64,000 bases of DNA from CAZENU01 sp965222125. GTDB lineage: Bacteria; Chloroflexota; Dehalococcoidia; Lucifugimonadales; CAZENU01. This document shows positions 23,187 to 32,227 of this stretch, piece after piece. Position numbers and translations under genes: made by a program. Every line of letters starts with the position of its first letter. Position 1 is the first letter of the stretch. The stretch covers positions 124,001-188,000 of the forward strand of contig CBDCTC010000006.1 of assembly GCA_965222125.1 (NCBI GenBank), given 5' to 3'. The notes beneath the pieces are model-generated. The model had not been told where the DNA came from and did no database searches. It saw only the letters and a program-made list of their open reading frames with translations.

Positions 23187-24104
23187 GCCGCTGTCCAGGA
23201 GGTCGAGCATGAGCCGCTTTGCGCCGTCGGCGTCCACGTCGAGCGCGACGTCCACGCCGCCCTGGCCGTAGCTCGCGGTCGTCCTGCCGTAGCGGTCCGC
23301 GTCTTCGGTCTCGACGGCGATCGACGCCCTCCGGAAGCGGAATAGGTCGGGACGCAGCGCCGCGGCGACGGCGAGCGGGTCGCACAGGTCGTACCGCTCG
23401 CGGTCCAGGTGGCCGTCGAACCAGTTGCGGAGCACCCTTCGCGCCAGCAGCGCCGCCCTGGAGGTCCCCGTGACCCACGGCAGGTCGCCGCGTCCCACGG
23501 TCGCCATGCCGCACACGTCCAGCGGGACCAGTGTCACCGGCGCGCCCGACTCGAAGACCTCGGCCGCCGCGATGGGATCGTTGTACGTGTTGAACTCGGC
23601 GTGCGCCGTGACGTTGCCGGGCGACTCGACGGCACCGCCCATGACGACGATGCGCTCCACCTGATCGGCGAGCCGCGGAGACCTGCGGAGCGCGCGGGCG
23701 ACGTTGGTGAGCGGCCCGAGCGCGATCACGGTCAGGCGCTCGCGGCCGGACTCCGCCAGCTCGACGAGCAGGTCGGCTGCCCTGACCGGGTACGGCTCGG
23801 AGCGCGGAGAGGGCAGCCGGACTCCCAGCCCCGCGGGGCCGTGATAGTAGTAGCCGTAGTGGTACCGGCCCCTTGTCGGCCGGGCGGCGCCCCGAGCAAC
23901 CGGTATGCCTTCGCTTCCGACGGCGCTCTTCACTTCGGCCCCGACGTGTTCGAGGACTCGGAGAGCGTTCCGCGTCGTGTCTCTCAGCGTCGCGTTGCCC
24001 CCGACTGTGGTGACGCCCTCGATCCGCAGATCGGGGGCATTGAGCGCCATCAGGATCGCCAGGGCGTCGTCGGTCCCGGGGTCTGCGTCCAGTACTACTC
24101 TCAT
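23181..24104 (-). CDS. Inosine-uridine preferring nucleoside hydrolase family protein
   Basis: The 307-residue protein begins VVLDADPGTDDALAIL, in which the DxDPGxDD motif (Asp6, Asp8, Asp12, Asp13) binds the catalytic calcium. The EFNTYNDPIAA motif near residue 165 is the second family signature. These enzymes cleave the N-glycosidic bond of nucleosides to free base and ribose. The ATG at 24104 follows AGGGGA. It diverges from the cupin gene across a 73-base spacer. Confidence 0.92.
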   Translation of the reverse strand: MRVVLDADPGTDDALAILMALNAPDLRIEGVTTVGGNATLRDTTRNALRVLEHVGAEVKSAVGSEGIPVARGAARPTRGRYHYGYYYHGPAGLGVRLPSPRSEPYPVRAADLLVELAESGRERLTVIALGPLTNVARALRRSPRLADQVERIVVMGGAVESPGNVTAHAEFNTYNDPIAAAEVFESGAPVTLVPLDVCGMATVGRGDLPWVTGTSRAALLARRVLRNWFDGHLDRERYDLCDPLAVAAALRPDLFRFRRASIAVETEDADRYGRTTASYGQGGVDVALDVDADGAKRLMLDLLDSGR

Positions 24105-24148
24105 TTGTGGCGGTCCCCTCCGGACGGGTCGGTCGGCTCGGCAGCCAC

Positions 24149-24154
24149 TATAAT
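24149..24154 (+). promoter_or_regulatory. -10 box upstream of the cupin gene
   Basis: A perfect TATAAT lies 24 bases before the cupin ATG. No convincing -35 box is seen at the usual distance, so this is a tentative promoter. Confidence 0.4.
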
Positions 24155-24177
24155 AGCCGTCCGAGAAGGGAGCAGCC

Positions 24178-24528
24178 ATGCCCATACTGAGAAAATCGGA
24201 CGTCGAGATGAGCGAGATCGCCCCCGGGGTGGAGCGGTGGGAGCTCGTCAACGGAGAGCTTGGCACCGAGTCGCTTACGGTGGCGGACCTGACGATCGCT
24301 CCGGGATCGAGGGCGCCGACGCACACCCACCCCACCGAGGAGGCGATGTTGATCGTCGGCGGCGAGCTCGAAGCCGTGCTGGGAGACGAAGTGATCACCG
24401 TCGGGGAGGGAGAGACCGTGCTCGCGCCGGCGGGCGTCAAACACGGGTTCGTCAACAGGTCCGGATCGGACGCCAGGGTCTTGGGAATCTTCCCGACGCC
24501 AAAGGTAGAGCGGACGCTCGTCGACTAG
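24178..24528 (+). CDS. Cupin domain protein
   Basis: The 116-residue protein is a single small beta-barrel. The first cupin motif is seen in PTHTHPTEEAMLIVGGELEA (about residues 41-60), with His and Glu metal ligands, and the second in LAPAGVKHGFVN (about 81-92). Such proteins bind metal and may be isomerases, dioxygenases or sensors. AAGGGAG precedes the ATG. The neighbours do not point to a substrate. It lies just upstream of the nuo operon but has a gap of about 110 bases holding a separate promoter. Confidence 0.9.
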   Translation: MPILRKSDVEMSEIAPGVERWELVNGELGTESLTVADLTIAPGSRAPTHTHPTEEAMLIVGGELEAVLGDEVITVGEGETVLAPAGVKHGFVNRSGSDARVLGIFPTPKVERTLVD

Positions 24529-24576
24529 CGGCGGCGGATGGCGAAGAGCGGCCGTGGCAATTGTGAATTTTCCCAC

Positions 24577-24605
24577 TTGCGTGCCCATATGCCCTATGCT
24601 ATAGT
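24577..24605 (+). promoter_or_regulatory. Predicted promoter of the nuo operon
   Basis: TTGCGT at 24577-24582 and TATAGT at 24600-24605 are separated by 17 bases. The -10 box matches the consensus at five of six positions and the -35 box is weak. NuoA starts 33 bases downstream. Confidence 0.5.
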
Positions 24606-24637
24606 CCGCGCCATGAGCGCTGGGCGCTGGTCGTCTC

Positions 24638-25033
24638 ATGCTTGACGAGTACTTCCGCCAGTACGGCCTAGTCGCCATCTTCGTTGCGCTCGCGGTCGCG
24701 GTCCCCACCGGCATGCTCTTGGCCTCATGGGCGTTCTCCGTTCTGAAGGTGCGCCCAAACAAGCCGAACCCGATAAAGCAGAGCATCTACGAGTGCGGGT
24801 TCGAAACGCTGTCGGGGACGTGGAACCAGTTCAACTTCCGGTTCTACACCTTCGCCCTCATCTTCGTCATCTTCGACGTCGAGGTCGTCTTCCTGTTCCC
24901 CTGGGCGGCGAGCTTCGGGGTCATGTCCCTGGAGTTCGGCATATTCACGATAGTCGAGATGGCCGTCTTCATCGCTATCCTGCTCGTCGGCTGGCTGTAC
25001 GCCTGGCGTAAGGGATCACTGGAGTGGAGCTAA
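24638..25033 (+). CDS. nuoA: NADH-quinone oxidoreductase subunit A
   Basis: The 131-residue membrane subunit has three transmembrane segments and the NuoA signature KQSIYECGFE (about residues 47-56), in which Cys and Glu are conserved, followed by RFYTFALIFVIFDVEVVFLFP. It lies at the junction of membrane and peripheral arms of complex I. It is the first gene of an operon running to nuoN, and its TAA stop overlaps the nuoB ATG. Confidence 0.96.
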   Translation: MLDEYFRQYGLVAIFVALAVAVPTGMLLASWAFSVLKVRPNKPNPIKQSIYECGFETLSGTWNQFNFRFYTFALIFVIFDVEVVFLFPWAASFGVMSLEFGIFTIVEMAVFIAILLVGWLYAWRKGSLEWS

Positions 25034-25653
25034 TGGCCGACGAAACATCCAACCAACTGCTGGTCCCGCTGCACGCGACGACGTGGGACGTGGACCGCGC
25101 CGAGGGCGCGGTCGTCAACGATCTGAAGGCCACCCACACAACGCCGCTCGCCGAGCCGCTCGTGCAGGTGCCCGACGACCTGCAGCGCAACATAGCCATC
25201 AGCTCGGTGGACGCCCTGGTGAATTGGAGCAGGAAGGCCGCGCTGTGGCCCCTCTCCTTCGGCCTCGCCTGCTGCGCCTTCGAGATGATGGCCAGCGCCA
25301 TGCCGCGGTTCGACCTGGCGCGGTTCGGCGGAGAGGTCTTCCGAGCGTCGCCCAGGCAGGCGGACCTGATGATCGTCGCCGGCACGGTGACCTGGAAGAT
25401 GGCGCCCGCCATACAGCGCGTCTTCGAGCAGATGGCCGAGCCCAGGTGGGTGATATCCATGGGCGTCTGCGCGACCAGCGGCGGCCCGTACTACGAGTCG
25501 TACAGCGTGGTCCCGGGCGTCAACCACATCGTGCCCGTCGACGTGTACGTCCCCGGCTGCCCGCCGCGCCCCGACGCGCTGCTGTACGGCATAATGCAGC
25601 TCCACGAGAAGATCAAGCGCTACTCCCTCAGGGGCACGGTCGCCGGCGAGTGA
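25033..25653 (+). CDS. nuoB: NADH-quinone oxidoreductase subunit B
   Basis: The 206-residue subunit binds the N2 [4Fe-4S] cluster next to the quinone site. The ligands are Cys80 and Cys81 in LACCAFEMM, Cys146 in MGVCATSGG and Cys176 in VPGCPPRP. An N-terminal extension of about 50 residues precedes the conserved domain. The ATG overlaps the nuoA stop; a GTG nine bases earlier is possible. Its own TGA overlaps the nuoC ATG. Confidence 0.96.
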   Translation: MADETSNQLLVPLHATTWDVDRAEGAVVNDLKATHTTPLAEPLVQVPDDLQRNIAISSVDALVNWSRKAALWPLSFGLACCAFEMMASAMPRFDLARFGGEVFRASPRQADLMIVAGTVTWKMAPAIQRVFEQMAEPRWVISMGVCATSGGPYYESYSVVPGVNHIVPVDVYVPGCPPRPDALLYGIMQLHEKIKRYSLRGTVAGE

Positions 25654-26096
25654 TGACCAACGAGCTCGCCGCCGCCCGTCTTGCGGCACGGATAGAGGGC
25701 GCCCTTCCGGACGCCGTTCTCGAACACGACGAGCGCGACGTCTGGGTGCGCCCGGAGTCGATCGAAACGGTCGCGCGCGTCCTCAAGGACGACCCGGAGC
25801 TCGACTTCGCCTTCCTTGTATCGATTACGGCCGTCGACTATATAGAGTACTTTGAGGTCGTCTACCACCTGCTGTCGATGCGGCGCAACGAGAGAGCCGT
25901 CGTGAAGACAAAGTGCTACGACCGGGAGGAGCCGACGCTCCCGTCCGTCGTCTCCGTTTGGCGGGGCGCAGACCTGCAGGAGCGCGAGATCTGGGACCTC
26001 ATGGGCGTTCGGTTCGAAGGTCATCCGAACATGAAGAGGGTCCTGCTCTGGGAGGACTTCCCGGGCCACCCGCTTCGCAAGGACTTCCTGAGATAG
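25653..26096 (+). CDS. nuoC: NADH-quinone oxidoreductase subunit C
   Basis: The 147-residue peripheral-arm subunit shows the family signature EREIWDLMGVRFEGHPNMKR (about residues 110-129), followed by LLWEDFPGHPLRKDF. NuoC and NuoD are separate genes here and not fused. It overlaps nuoB by one base, and nuoD starts five bases after its stop, consistent with tight co-translation. Confidence 0.96.
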   Translation: MTNELAAARLAARIEGALPDAVLEHDERDVWVRPESIETVARVLKDDPELDFAFLVSITAVDYIEYFEVVYHLLSMRRNERAVVKTKCYDREEPTLPSVVSVWRGADLQEREIWDLMGVRFEGHPNMKRVLLWEDFPGHPLRKDFLR

Positions 26097-26101
26097 CCGC
26101 A

Positions 26102-27208
26102 ATGGCAATCGAGACCAAACCGATAACGATCAATCTCGGGCCGCAGCACCCTTCGACGCACGGCGTGTTCCGCCTCAGGGTGACGTTCGACGGCGAGACG
26201 GTCATCGACGTGGAGCCCGTCTTCGGCTACCTCCACCGCGGCACGGAGAAACTGACCGAGGAGCGCAGCTACGTCCAGATAGTCACGCTCACCGACCGGC
26301 TCGACTACACGTCGAGCATGACGAACAACCAGGCGTACGTCCGGGCCGTGGAGAAGCTGGCGGGCCTGGAAGTGCCTGAGCGCGGGTTGTACCTGCGCGT
26401 GATCGCCGCGGAGCTGCAGCGCATCGCCAGCCACCTGATCTCCACCGGCTTCTTCCTGCAGGAGCTCGGCACCTTCGTCACGCTGCTGATGTACTGCTTC
26501 CGCGAGCGCGAGCGGGTCCTCGACCTGTTCGAGATGCTCTGCGGCGCCAGAATTACCGTCTCGTACATGCGGCCGGGCGGGGTCTTCCAGGACGCGCCAG
26601 CCGACTTCTGGCCGGCCCTGGAGGCGTTCCTGCAGGACATGCCGGGCTACATCGACGACCTGGAGGGGCTGATCAGCGGCAACGAGATCGTGCTCGCCAG
26701 GACGCGCGACGTCGGTGTACTATCGCCCGAGTTGGCTATCGACTCCTCGGTAACCGGGCCCAATCTCAGGGGAAGCGGCGTGCAGTGGGACCTCCGTGTG
26801 GCGGACCCGTACGACGTGTACGACCGGGTCGACTTCGAGGTCCCGATCGGCTCCCGCGGCGATTCGTTCGACCGCTATCTCGTCCGGATCCAGGAGATGC
26901 GCCAGAGCGTGCGTATTGTCGAGCAGTGCGTGGCCCAGATGCCGAAAGAAGGGCCGGTCAGGACCGACGTGCCGTACTTCATCCGTCCTCCCGCCGGGGA
27001 TGCCTACGCGGCCGTGGAGGCGCCCCGCGGCGAGCTCGGCTTCTACATCGTGAGCGAAGGCGGCATATCACCATACAGGTGCAAGATACGCGCGCCGTCC
27101 TACATCAACCTGACGGTGCTGCGGGACGTGCTCATAGGGTGGAAGATCGCGGACCTGATCGTTATATTCGGCAGTATCGACGTCAACATGGGCGAAGTGG
27201 ACAGGTAG
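26102..27208 (+). CDS. nuoD: NADH-quinone oxidoreductase subunit D
   Basis: The 368-residue subunit lines the quinone-binding cavity. The GPQHPSTHGVFRL motif near the N-terminus carries the His residues that contact quinone, and the YLHRGTEKL motif follows. The C-terminus ends FGSIDVNMGEVDR, as in most NuoD proteins. Like all NuoD it is related to the large subunit of [NiFe] hydrogenases but lacks the nickel-binding cysteines. The ATG five bases after nuoC is chosen. Confidence 0.96.
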   Translation: MAIETKPITINLGPQHPSTHGVFRLRVTFDGETVIDVEPVFGYLHRGTEKLTEERSYVQIVTLTDRLDYTSSMTNNQAYVRAVEKLAGLEVPERGLYLRVIAAELQRIASHLISTGFFLQELGTFVTLLMYCFRERERVLDLFEMLCGARITVSYMRPGGVFQDAPADFWPALEAFLQDMPGYIDDLEGLISGNEIVLARTRDVGVLSPELAIDSSVTGPNLRGSGVQWDLRVADPYDVYDRVDFEVPIGSRGDSFDRYLVRIQEMRQSVRIVEQCVAQMPKEGPVRTDVPYFIRPPAGDAYAAVEAPRGELGFYIVSEGGISPYRCKIRAPSYINLTVLRDVLIGWKIADLIVIFGSIDVNMGEVDR

Positions 27209-27248
27209 AAAGGGGACGACGCTGGGCTTTCTGAGCATTCTGGAGTTC

Positions 27249-28406
27249 TTGAGGGACAACCTGCCGGCCCCCATCGACGGGCTGGCCTACCCCATCGCGG
27301 GCGTTACGCTGGCGTTCCTCGTGATCAACGCGATTGTGATGACCACCGCCCTCTACACCTGGTTCGAGCGGCGAATGCTCGGCCGCTTCCAGGCGAGGCT
27401 CGGGCCGAACCGGTGGGGACCCTTCGGGCTGTTCCAGCCGCTGGCCGACGTGCTCAAGCTGATCGCGAAGGAGGACATCATCCCGGACACGGCCGACAAG
27501 CCGGCGTTCACGGTCGCCCCGATAATGCTCCTCGTCCCGATGTTCCTCGTCTTCGCGGTGATCCCCCTGGGATCGGACAGCTTCCTCGGAAGTCTTAACG
27601 TCGGCGTCCTGTTCATCGTGGGCGTAACCGGCCTCACCAGCCTGGCGATCTTCACGGCCGGCTGGGCGTCGCGCAACAAGTTCGCGATGTTCGGCGCGAT
27701 GCGCGCCGTGGCGATGCTCATCAGCTACGAGGTGCCGATGGCCCTGGCGTTGACCGGGGTCGTCGTGCTCGCCGGGTCGATGTCGCTGGTCGGCATCGTG
27801 GAGGCCCAGGGCGTGCCGTACCTGCTGGTGCAGCCGCTCGGCTTCTTCGTGTTCATGACCGCCGCGGCGGCCGAGATGAGCCGGGCCCCTTTCGACATGA
27901 TCGAGGCGGAGTCGGAGCTGGGCGGCGGCTACGTCACCGAGTACGCGGGCATCAAGTTCGCCATCCTCCAGCTCGCCGAGTTCATGGCGCCGCTGGCGAC
28001 CGCCGCCGTCGCGACCGTCCTGTTCCTGGGCGGGACACGCGGCTTCGACCCGATACCCGGACCGGTCTGGTTCGTCGCCAAGGCGTTTGTCCTGGTGTTT
28101 CTGATGCTGTGGATCAGGGCCACCTGGCCGCGGCTGAGGGTTGACCAGATCATGGGCTTCGCCTGGAAGGCGCTGCTCCCCCTCGGGCTCGTGAACATGT
28201 TCGTGGTCGCCATCGAGCTCGTGGTGCTCCAGGACTCCGAGAGCGGCGCGATAACCAGCGGCGATCTGTGGACGATGGCGGCGGTCAACTGGGTGATCGC
28301 GATCGCGGCGGTCTTCGTGACGGCGAACGTCCTGGGACAGCGGCGGCTAAGGCCGGAAACGCCTGTGCCGTCGCCCCTTGCCAACATGGCGGCGGAGGCT
28401 GACTAG
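27249..28406 (+). CDS. nuoH: NADH-quinone oxidoreductase subunit H
   Basis: The 385-residue membrane subunit has about eight transmembrane helices and joins the quinone site to the proton-pumping arm. ERRMLGRFQARLGPNRWGPF (about residues 39-58) and the APFDMIEAESELGGGY region are the strongest signatures. The TTG start at 27249 is the first standard codon in frame. The frame is open a little further, and a CTG at 27222 has a better ribosome site (AAAGGGG), so the N-terminus may be nine residues longer. Confidence 0.95.
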   Translation: MRDNLPAPIDGLAYPIAGVTLAFLVINAIVMTTALYTWFERRMLGRFQARLGPNRWGPFGLFQPLADVLKLIAKEDIIPDTADKPAFTVAPIMLLVPMFLVFAVIPLGSDSFLGSLNVGVLFIVGVTGLTSLAIFTAGWASRNKFAMFGAMRAVAMLISYEVPMALALTGVVVLAGSMSLVGIVEAQGVPYLLVQPLGFFVFMTAAAAEMSRAPFDMIEAESELGGGYVTEYAGIKFAILQLAEFMAPLATAAVATVLFLGGTRGFDPIPGPVWFVAKAFVLVFLMLWIRATWPRLRVDQIMGFAWKALLPLGLVNMFVVAIELVVLQDSESGAITSGDLWTMAAVNWVIAIAAVFVTANVLGQRRLRPETPVPSPLANMAAEAD

Positions 28407-28407
28407 C

Positions 28408-29079
28408 ATGTACGGAACTGGACTGGTCAAAGGCCTCACGATCACGCTCAAGAACCTTGTGTTGCCCGGCAGGTTCTTCACCGTGCACCAGTACCCGAAC
28501 CGGCGGATCGGCCCTCTGGGTCTCGCCAGGGCGTCGGACACGAACGTGTTCGGCTACGTGCTCAAGAACCCCGGCCGGACGTTCAAGTCGCTTCTCGGCC
28601 TCGTGGACGTTGAGGACCACGACCCGCGCCACGCGCGCTTCCGCGGCCAGGAGTTCAGCTTCTACGAGCAGCGGTGCACCGGCTGCGCAAGCTGCGCCAA
28701 GTACTGCCCGCTGGGGATCATCAAGATCGTCACCAACCGCAGCGGCGAGGCGATGCAGGAGGGGGAGAAGTACGGCCTGGAGGTCTTCGACATAGACATC
28801 GGCCGCTGCATGTTCTGCGGACTCTGCGTGGAGGCCTGCCCGTACGACGCCCTCCACATGGGCAGCGGCTTCGAAGAGGGCGACTACGAGCGCCAGAAGC
28901 TCGTTATCGACATCGACCGGCTTCGGGAGGCCCCGAAGCGCCCGAGCACCTGGTTCCGGCCGCAGCTCGAGGCCAGGGGATACGACCCCTCGACCGGCGA
29001 GGAGCTCCCCTGGCAGGACGTGGGGCGCCACGAGCGGCCCACGACGGACGAGCAGTCGGAAAGGTGGGCCAGGCGATGA
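28408..29079 (+). CDS. nuoI: NADH-quinone oxidoreductase subunit I
   Basis: The 223-residue peripheral subunit carries two [4Fe-4S] clusters. The ligands are Cys90, 93, 96 and 100 in CTGCASCAKYCP, and Cys134, 137, 140 and 144 in CMFCGLCVEACP. An amphipathic N-terminal helix precedes them. The ATG lies one base after the nuoH stop. The C-terminal 60 residues are a polar extension seen in some long NuoI forms. The nuoJ start overlaps its stop. Confidence 0.96.
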   Translation: MYGTGLVKGLTITLKNLVLPGRFFTVHQYPNRRIGPLGLARASDTNVFGYVLKNPGRTFKSLLGLVDVEDHDPRHARFRGQEFSFYEQRCTGCASCAKYCPLGIIKIVTNRSGEAMQEGEKYGLEVFDIDIGRCMFCGLCVEACPYDALHMGSGFEEGDYERQKLVIDIDRLREAPKRPSTWFRPQLEARGYDPSTGEELPWQDVGRHERPTTDEQSERWARR

Positions 29080-29681
29080 CCCCGGGCGGAGGGACCGAGT
29101 CCCACATCGCCATCGATATCGCCTTCTGGGTGATCGCGGTTTCGACCATCGTCGCGGCCATTGCCGTGGTGCATCTCAGAGACCTGTTCCGCGCGGCCAT
29201 GTTCCTGGTCGTGTCCTTCCTCGGCGTCGCGGCGATGTTCGTCCTGCTGCGAGCCGAGTTTCTCGCGGTCGTCCAGATTCTCATCTACGTGGGCGCCATC
29301 TCCGTGCTGATCCTGTTCGCGATCCTCATGACCAAGGACGTCGAACGCGGCAGCCCGTACAACCGGCTGAGGCTGCCGGCCGGGATACTGGCTGTGCTGT
29401 TCGTGCTCGCCGCCTCCTTTGTCGCCATCACCACGGAGTGGAACCTGATCGACGACGCGATTGGAGGCGCGGGCTCCGGCGAGCTCGTGCGCATCACGGG
29501 CGAACCCCTCGACGCCGCCGGCACGGCGGAGGTCAAGGCCGAGGTCGCCAAGGTGTACTCCAACACCATACCGAAGGTGGCCGAGCTGCTGCTGCGAGAC
29601 TACGTCCTCGCCTTCGAGGTGGCCTCGGTGCTGCTGCTGGCGGCCGTGATCGGCTCGCTGGTCCTGGTAAGGCAGCGGTGA
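29076..29681 (+). CDS. nuoJ: NADH-quinone oxidoreductase subunit J
   Basis: The 201-residue membrane subunit has five predicted transmembrane helices. LRAEFLAVVQILIYVGAISV (about residues 55-74) is the hallmark segment of NuoJ. A soluble loop of about 60 residues precedes the last helix. The ATG overlaps the nuoI stop codon (ATGA), and nuoK starts four bases after its own stop. Confidence 0.94.
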   Translation: MTPGGGTESHIAIDIAFWVIAVSTIVAAIAVVHLRDLFRAAMFLVVSFLGVAAMFVLLRAEFLAVVQILIYVGAISVLILFAILMTKDVERGSPYNRLRLPAGILAVLFVLAASFVAITTEWNLIDDAIGGAGSGELVRITGEPLDAAGTAEVKAEVAKVYSNTIPKVAELLLRDYVLAFEVASVLLLAAVIGSLVLVRQR

Positions 29682-29685
29682 GCGC

Positions 29686-30024
29686 ATGAACCTCGAGAGC
29701 TTCCTCATAGTAGGCGCCGTCCTCTTCGCCATTGGTCTGTACGGCGCGCTGTCGAACCGCAACGCCATCACGGTGCTGATGAGCCTCGAGCTCATGTTCA
29801 ACGCCGTCAACGTCACGGCGGTCGCGCTATCCCGGTACGTCGTGCCCGCCAGACTGGTCTCCGACGACGGTGTCGTTCCGTTGCTGCTGACCGGACAGGT
29901 ATTCGCCGTCTTCATCATCACCGTCGCGGCCGCCGAGGTGGCCCTTGGAGTGGCCATCGTCATAGCGGTCTACCGCAACAGAGAGACCGTATTCGTGACC
30001 GACGCCTCCCAGATGAGACACTGA
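29686..30024 (+). CDS. nuoK: NADH-quinone oxidoreductase subunit K
   Basis: The 112-residue subunit has three transmembrane helices. LMSLELMFNAVNV (about residues 31-43) and FIITVAAAEVALGVAIVIAV contain the two conserved membrane glutamates needed for proton transfer. It is slightly longer than usual because of a polar C-terminal tail. It lies between nuoJ and the DUF2007-like gene. Confidence 0.95.
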   Translation: MNLESFLIVGAVLFAIGLYGALSNRNAITVLMSLELMFNAVNVTAVALSRYVVPARLVSDDGVVPLLLTGQVFAVFIITVAAAEVALGVAIVIAVYRNRETVFVTDASQMRH

Positions 30025-30062
30025 CGACCAAGCCCAACGACACAACAACGAGGTACGGGCCC

Positions 30063-30257
30063 ATGTGGGTCGACTACCGAAAAGCACCCAATCTGATGAT
30101 CGCCGAGATGTGGAAGGACGCCCTGGAGGGAGAGGGGCTGCCGACCAAAATTCTGCCGGAGGGCGACATTCTCTCGTGGGCGGAGCGGGTCCCGTTCCGC
30201 ATCCTCGTGCCCAAGGGCCGGGAGCACGTCGCGGACGAGATCCTGCGAAAGCTCTAG
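30063..30257 (+). CDS. Small DUF2007-like protein between nuoK and nuoL
   Basis: The 64-residue soluble protein runs from YRKAPNLMIAEMWKDALEGE (about residues 5-24) to a PFRILVPKGREHVADEILRK tail. This alternating pattern resembles DUF2007, annotated as putative signal-transducing proteins, in which a ferredoxin-like fold is predicted. Its stop codon is directly followed by the nuoL ATG and it lies 38 bases after nuoK, so it is part of the nuo operon. No complex I role is established for this family. Confidence 0.75.
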   Translation: MWVDYRKAPNLMIAEMWKDALEGEGLPTKILPEGDILSWAERVPFRILVPKGREHVADEILRKL

Positions 30258-32219
30258 ATGATTAACGAGACCGCCATCTGGCTCATCCTCCTGCTGCCGC
30301 TGGCGTCGTTCGCCGTCAACGCGCTCGCGGTGCGCCCCCTGCTGGGCAAGGATTCCGAGGTGGCCGCGTATTCGACCATAGCCTCGCTCGCGATAGGGTT
30401 CGCCCTGTCCTTATGGGCGCTCGCCAGCGTCATAGACGCGGCGGACAGGCTGACGTTCGAGCCGCGTTCCTGGCTGGAGATTGGTAACCTCGAGATCAAC
30501 TTCGGCATCCTGATGGACCCGTTGACCGCGGTGATGCTGGTGGTCGTCACCGGCGTCAGCCTGATGGTGCAGGTCTACTCCACCGGCTACATGAAGGGCG
30601 ACCCGGGCTACGTCCGGTACTTCGCCTTCATGTCGCTGTTCAGCGCCTCGATGGTCGGGCTCGTGCTCGCCAGCAACATCGTGCAGCTCTACATCTTTTG
30701 GGAGCTGGTCGGCCTCTGCTCCTACCTGCTGATCGGGTTCTGGTACGAGCGCCCGGCCGCCGCGGCGGCCGCCAAGAAGGCGTTCATAATGACCCGGCTG
30801 GGCGACTTCGGGTTCCTGCTCGCCATCCTGTACCTGGTCTCCAAGGGCGACAGCTTCACCGACGCCGGCTTCAACCCCCTGGAGATCACGGACGTATACA
30901 AGGCCGTAGCGATGGGTGGCGTGCTCACAACCGCCGCCGCGAGCTGGATCGCCATCGGCATATTCGCCGGAGCGGTCGGGAAGTCGGCGCAGTTCCCGCT
31001 TCACACCTGGCTGCCGGACGCGATGGAAGGCCCGACGCCCGTCAGCGCCCTGATACACGCTGCGACGATGGTCGCGGCCGGGGTATTCCTGGTCGCCCGC
31101 TTCTTCCCGATATTCGAGCTCTCCAACGTCGCGATGGACACCGTCGCCCTGATCGGCGGAGGCACAGCCCTGTTCGCGGCGTCCATGGGACTGGTCTCGA
31201 ACGACATCAAGCGCGTCCTGGCCTACTCGACCATGAGCCAGCTCGGCTTCATGATGCTCGCGCTCGGCGTGGGCGCCTACGGGCCGGCCATCTTCCACCT
31301 GTTCACTCACGCCTTCTTCAAAGCCCTGCTGTTCCTCGGCGCGGGCAGCGTCAACCACGCGAGCGGCACGTTCGACATGCGCCACATGGGCGGGCTGCGC
31401 CGGCACATGCCGTGGACGTTCGCCACGTTCCTCATAGCGGGGCTCAGCCTCGCCGGGATATTCCCGCTGGCGGGCTTCTGGAGCAAGGACGAGCTCCTGG
31501 CGCACGCATTCGGCGGCGGGGGTGTGGCCCAGGTGGTCTTCTGGCTCGGAATCGCCGCGGCGTTCATGACCGCCTTCTACATCTTCCGCGCCATCTTCAT
31601 GACGTTCACGGGCGAGTTCCGCGGCGGCGCCGACGCGGAGGAGGACCCGGCGCCGGGCGCAGCGGTACATCTCGGAGAGTCGCCGCGATCGATGGTGTGG
31701 CCGCTGGCGATTCTGGCCGTGCCGGCGGTACTGGCCGGTTTCGTAAACCCGGTCGTCGACCTGGGCGTCGTTCCGGTCCACTGGCTCTCCGACTTCCTGA
31801 ACCACGGCCCGGTGCACGTCGAGGCCGAGAATTTCGACTGGACCGTCGCCGCGTTCTCTACGGGCGTGGCCCTGGCCGGCGTCCTGTTGGCATTCATGAT
31901 GTACGGGCGGCCCCGCGTATCGGTCGACCGCACCGGCAAGCTGCTCCGGCCGGCGCACGTGCTCCTAACTCGAAAGTACTACTTCGACGAGGCGTACGAA
32001 CGCTATCTGGTCGGCTCGGCTTTCTACGACGTCGTAGCCAGATTCCTCGACTGGCTCGACAAGACCGTCGTCGACGGCTTCGTCCGTCTCGTGGACCGCC
32101 TTGCGAAGAGCGGCGGTAGAGCGGTCGCCCAGCTCCACAGCGGCCAGCTACAAGGCTACGGAATCGCGGTCTCCGTGGGAGTGCTGGGTATCTTCGGCGT
32201 CTATTTCCTGTTCAGGTAG
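30258..32219 (+). CDS. nuoL: NADH-quinone oxidoreductase subunit L
   Basis: The 653-residue protein is the distal antiporter-like proton-pumping subunit. The YFAFMSLFSASMVGLVLASN and LIGFWYERPAAAAAAKKAF stretches and the PLHTWLPDAMEGPTPVSALI motif (from about residue 247) are conserved; the Lys in AKKAF and His residues further on lie on the proton path. A long C-terminal lateral helix follows. The ATG is immediately after the DUF2007-like stop. Confidence 0.96.
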   Translation: MINETAIWLILLLPLASFAVNALAVRPLLGKDSEVAAYSTIASLAIGFALSLWALASVIDAADRLTFEPRSWLEIGNLEINFGILMDPLTAVMLVVVTGVSLMVQVYSTGYMKGDPGYVRYFAFMSLFSASMVGLVLASNIVQLYIFWELVGLCSYLLIGFWYERPAAAAAAKKAFIMTRLGDFGFLLAILYLVSKGDSFTDAGFNPLEITDVYKAVAMGGVLTTAAASWIAIGIFAGAVGKSAQFPLHTWLPDAMEGPTPVSALIHAATMVAAGVFLVARFFPIFELSNVAMDTVALIGGGTALFAASMGLVSNDIKRVLAYSTMSQLGFMMLALGVGAYGPAIFHLFTHAFFKALLFLGAGSVNHASGTFDMRHMGGLRRHMPWTFATFLIAGLSLAGIFPLAGFWSKDELLAHAFGGGGVAQVVFWLGIAAAFMTAFYIFRAIFMTFTGEFRGGADAEEDPAPGAAVHLGESPRSMVWPLAILAVPAVLAGFVNPVVDLGVVPVHWLSDFLNHGPVHVEAENFDWTVAAFSTGVALAGVLLAFMMYGRPRVSVDRTGKLLRPAHVLLTRKYYFDEAYERYLVGSAFYDVVARFLDWLDKTVVDGFVRLVDRLAKSGGRAVAQLHSGQLQGYGIAVSVGVLGIFGVYFLFR

Positions 32220-32227
32220 GGTCTGAC

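Noticed and set aside
28884..29963. Minus-strand open frame across nuoJ and nuoK
   Set aside because: It lies opposite conserved complex I subunits and its composition is that of an antisense frame.
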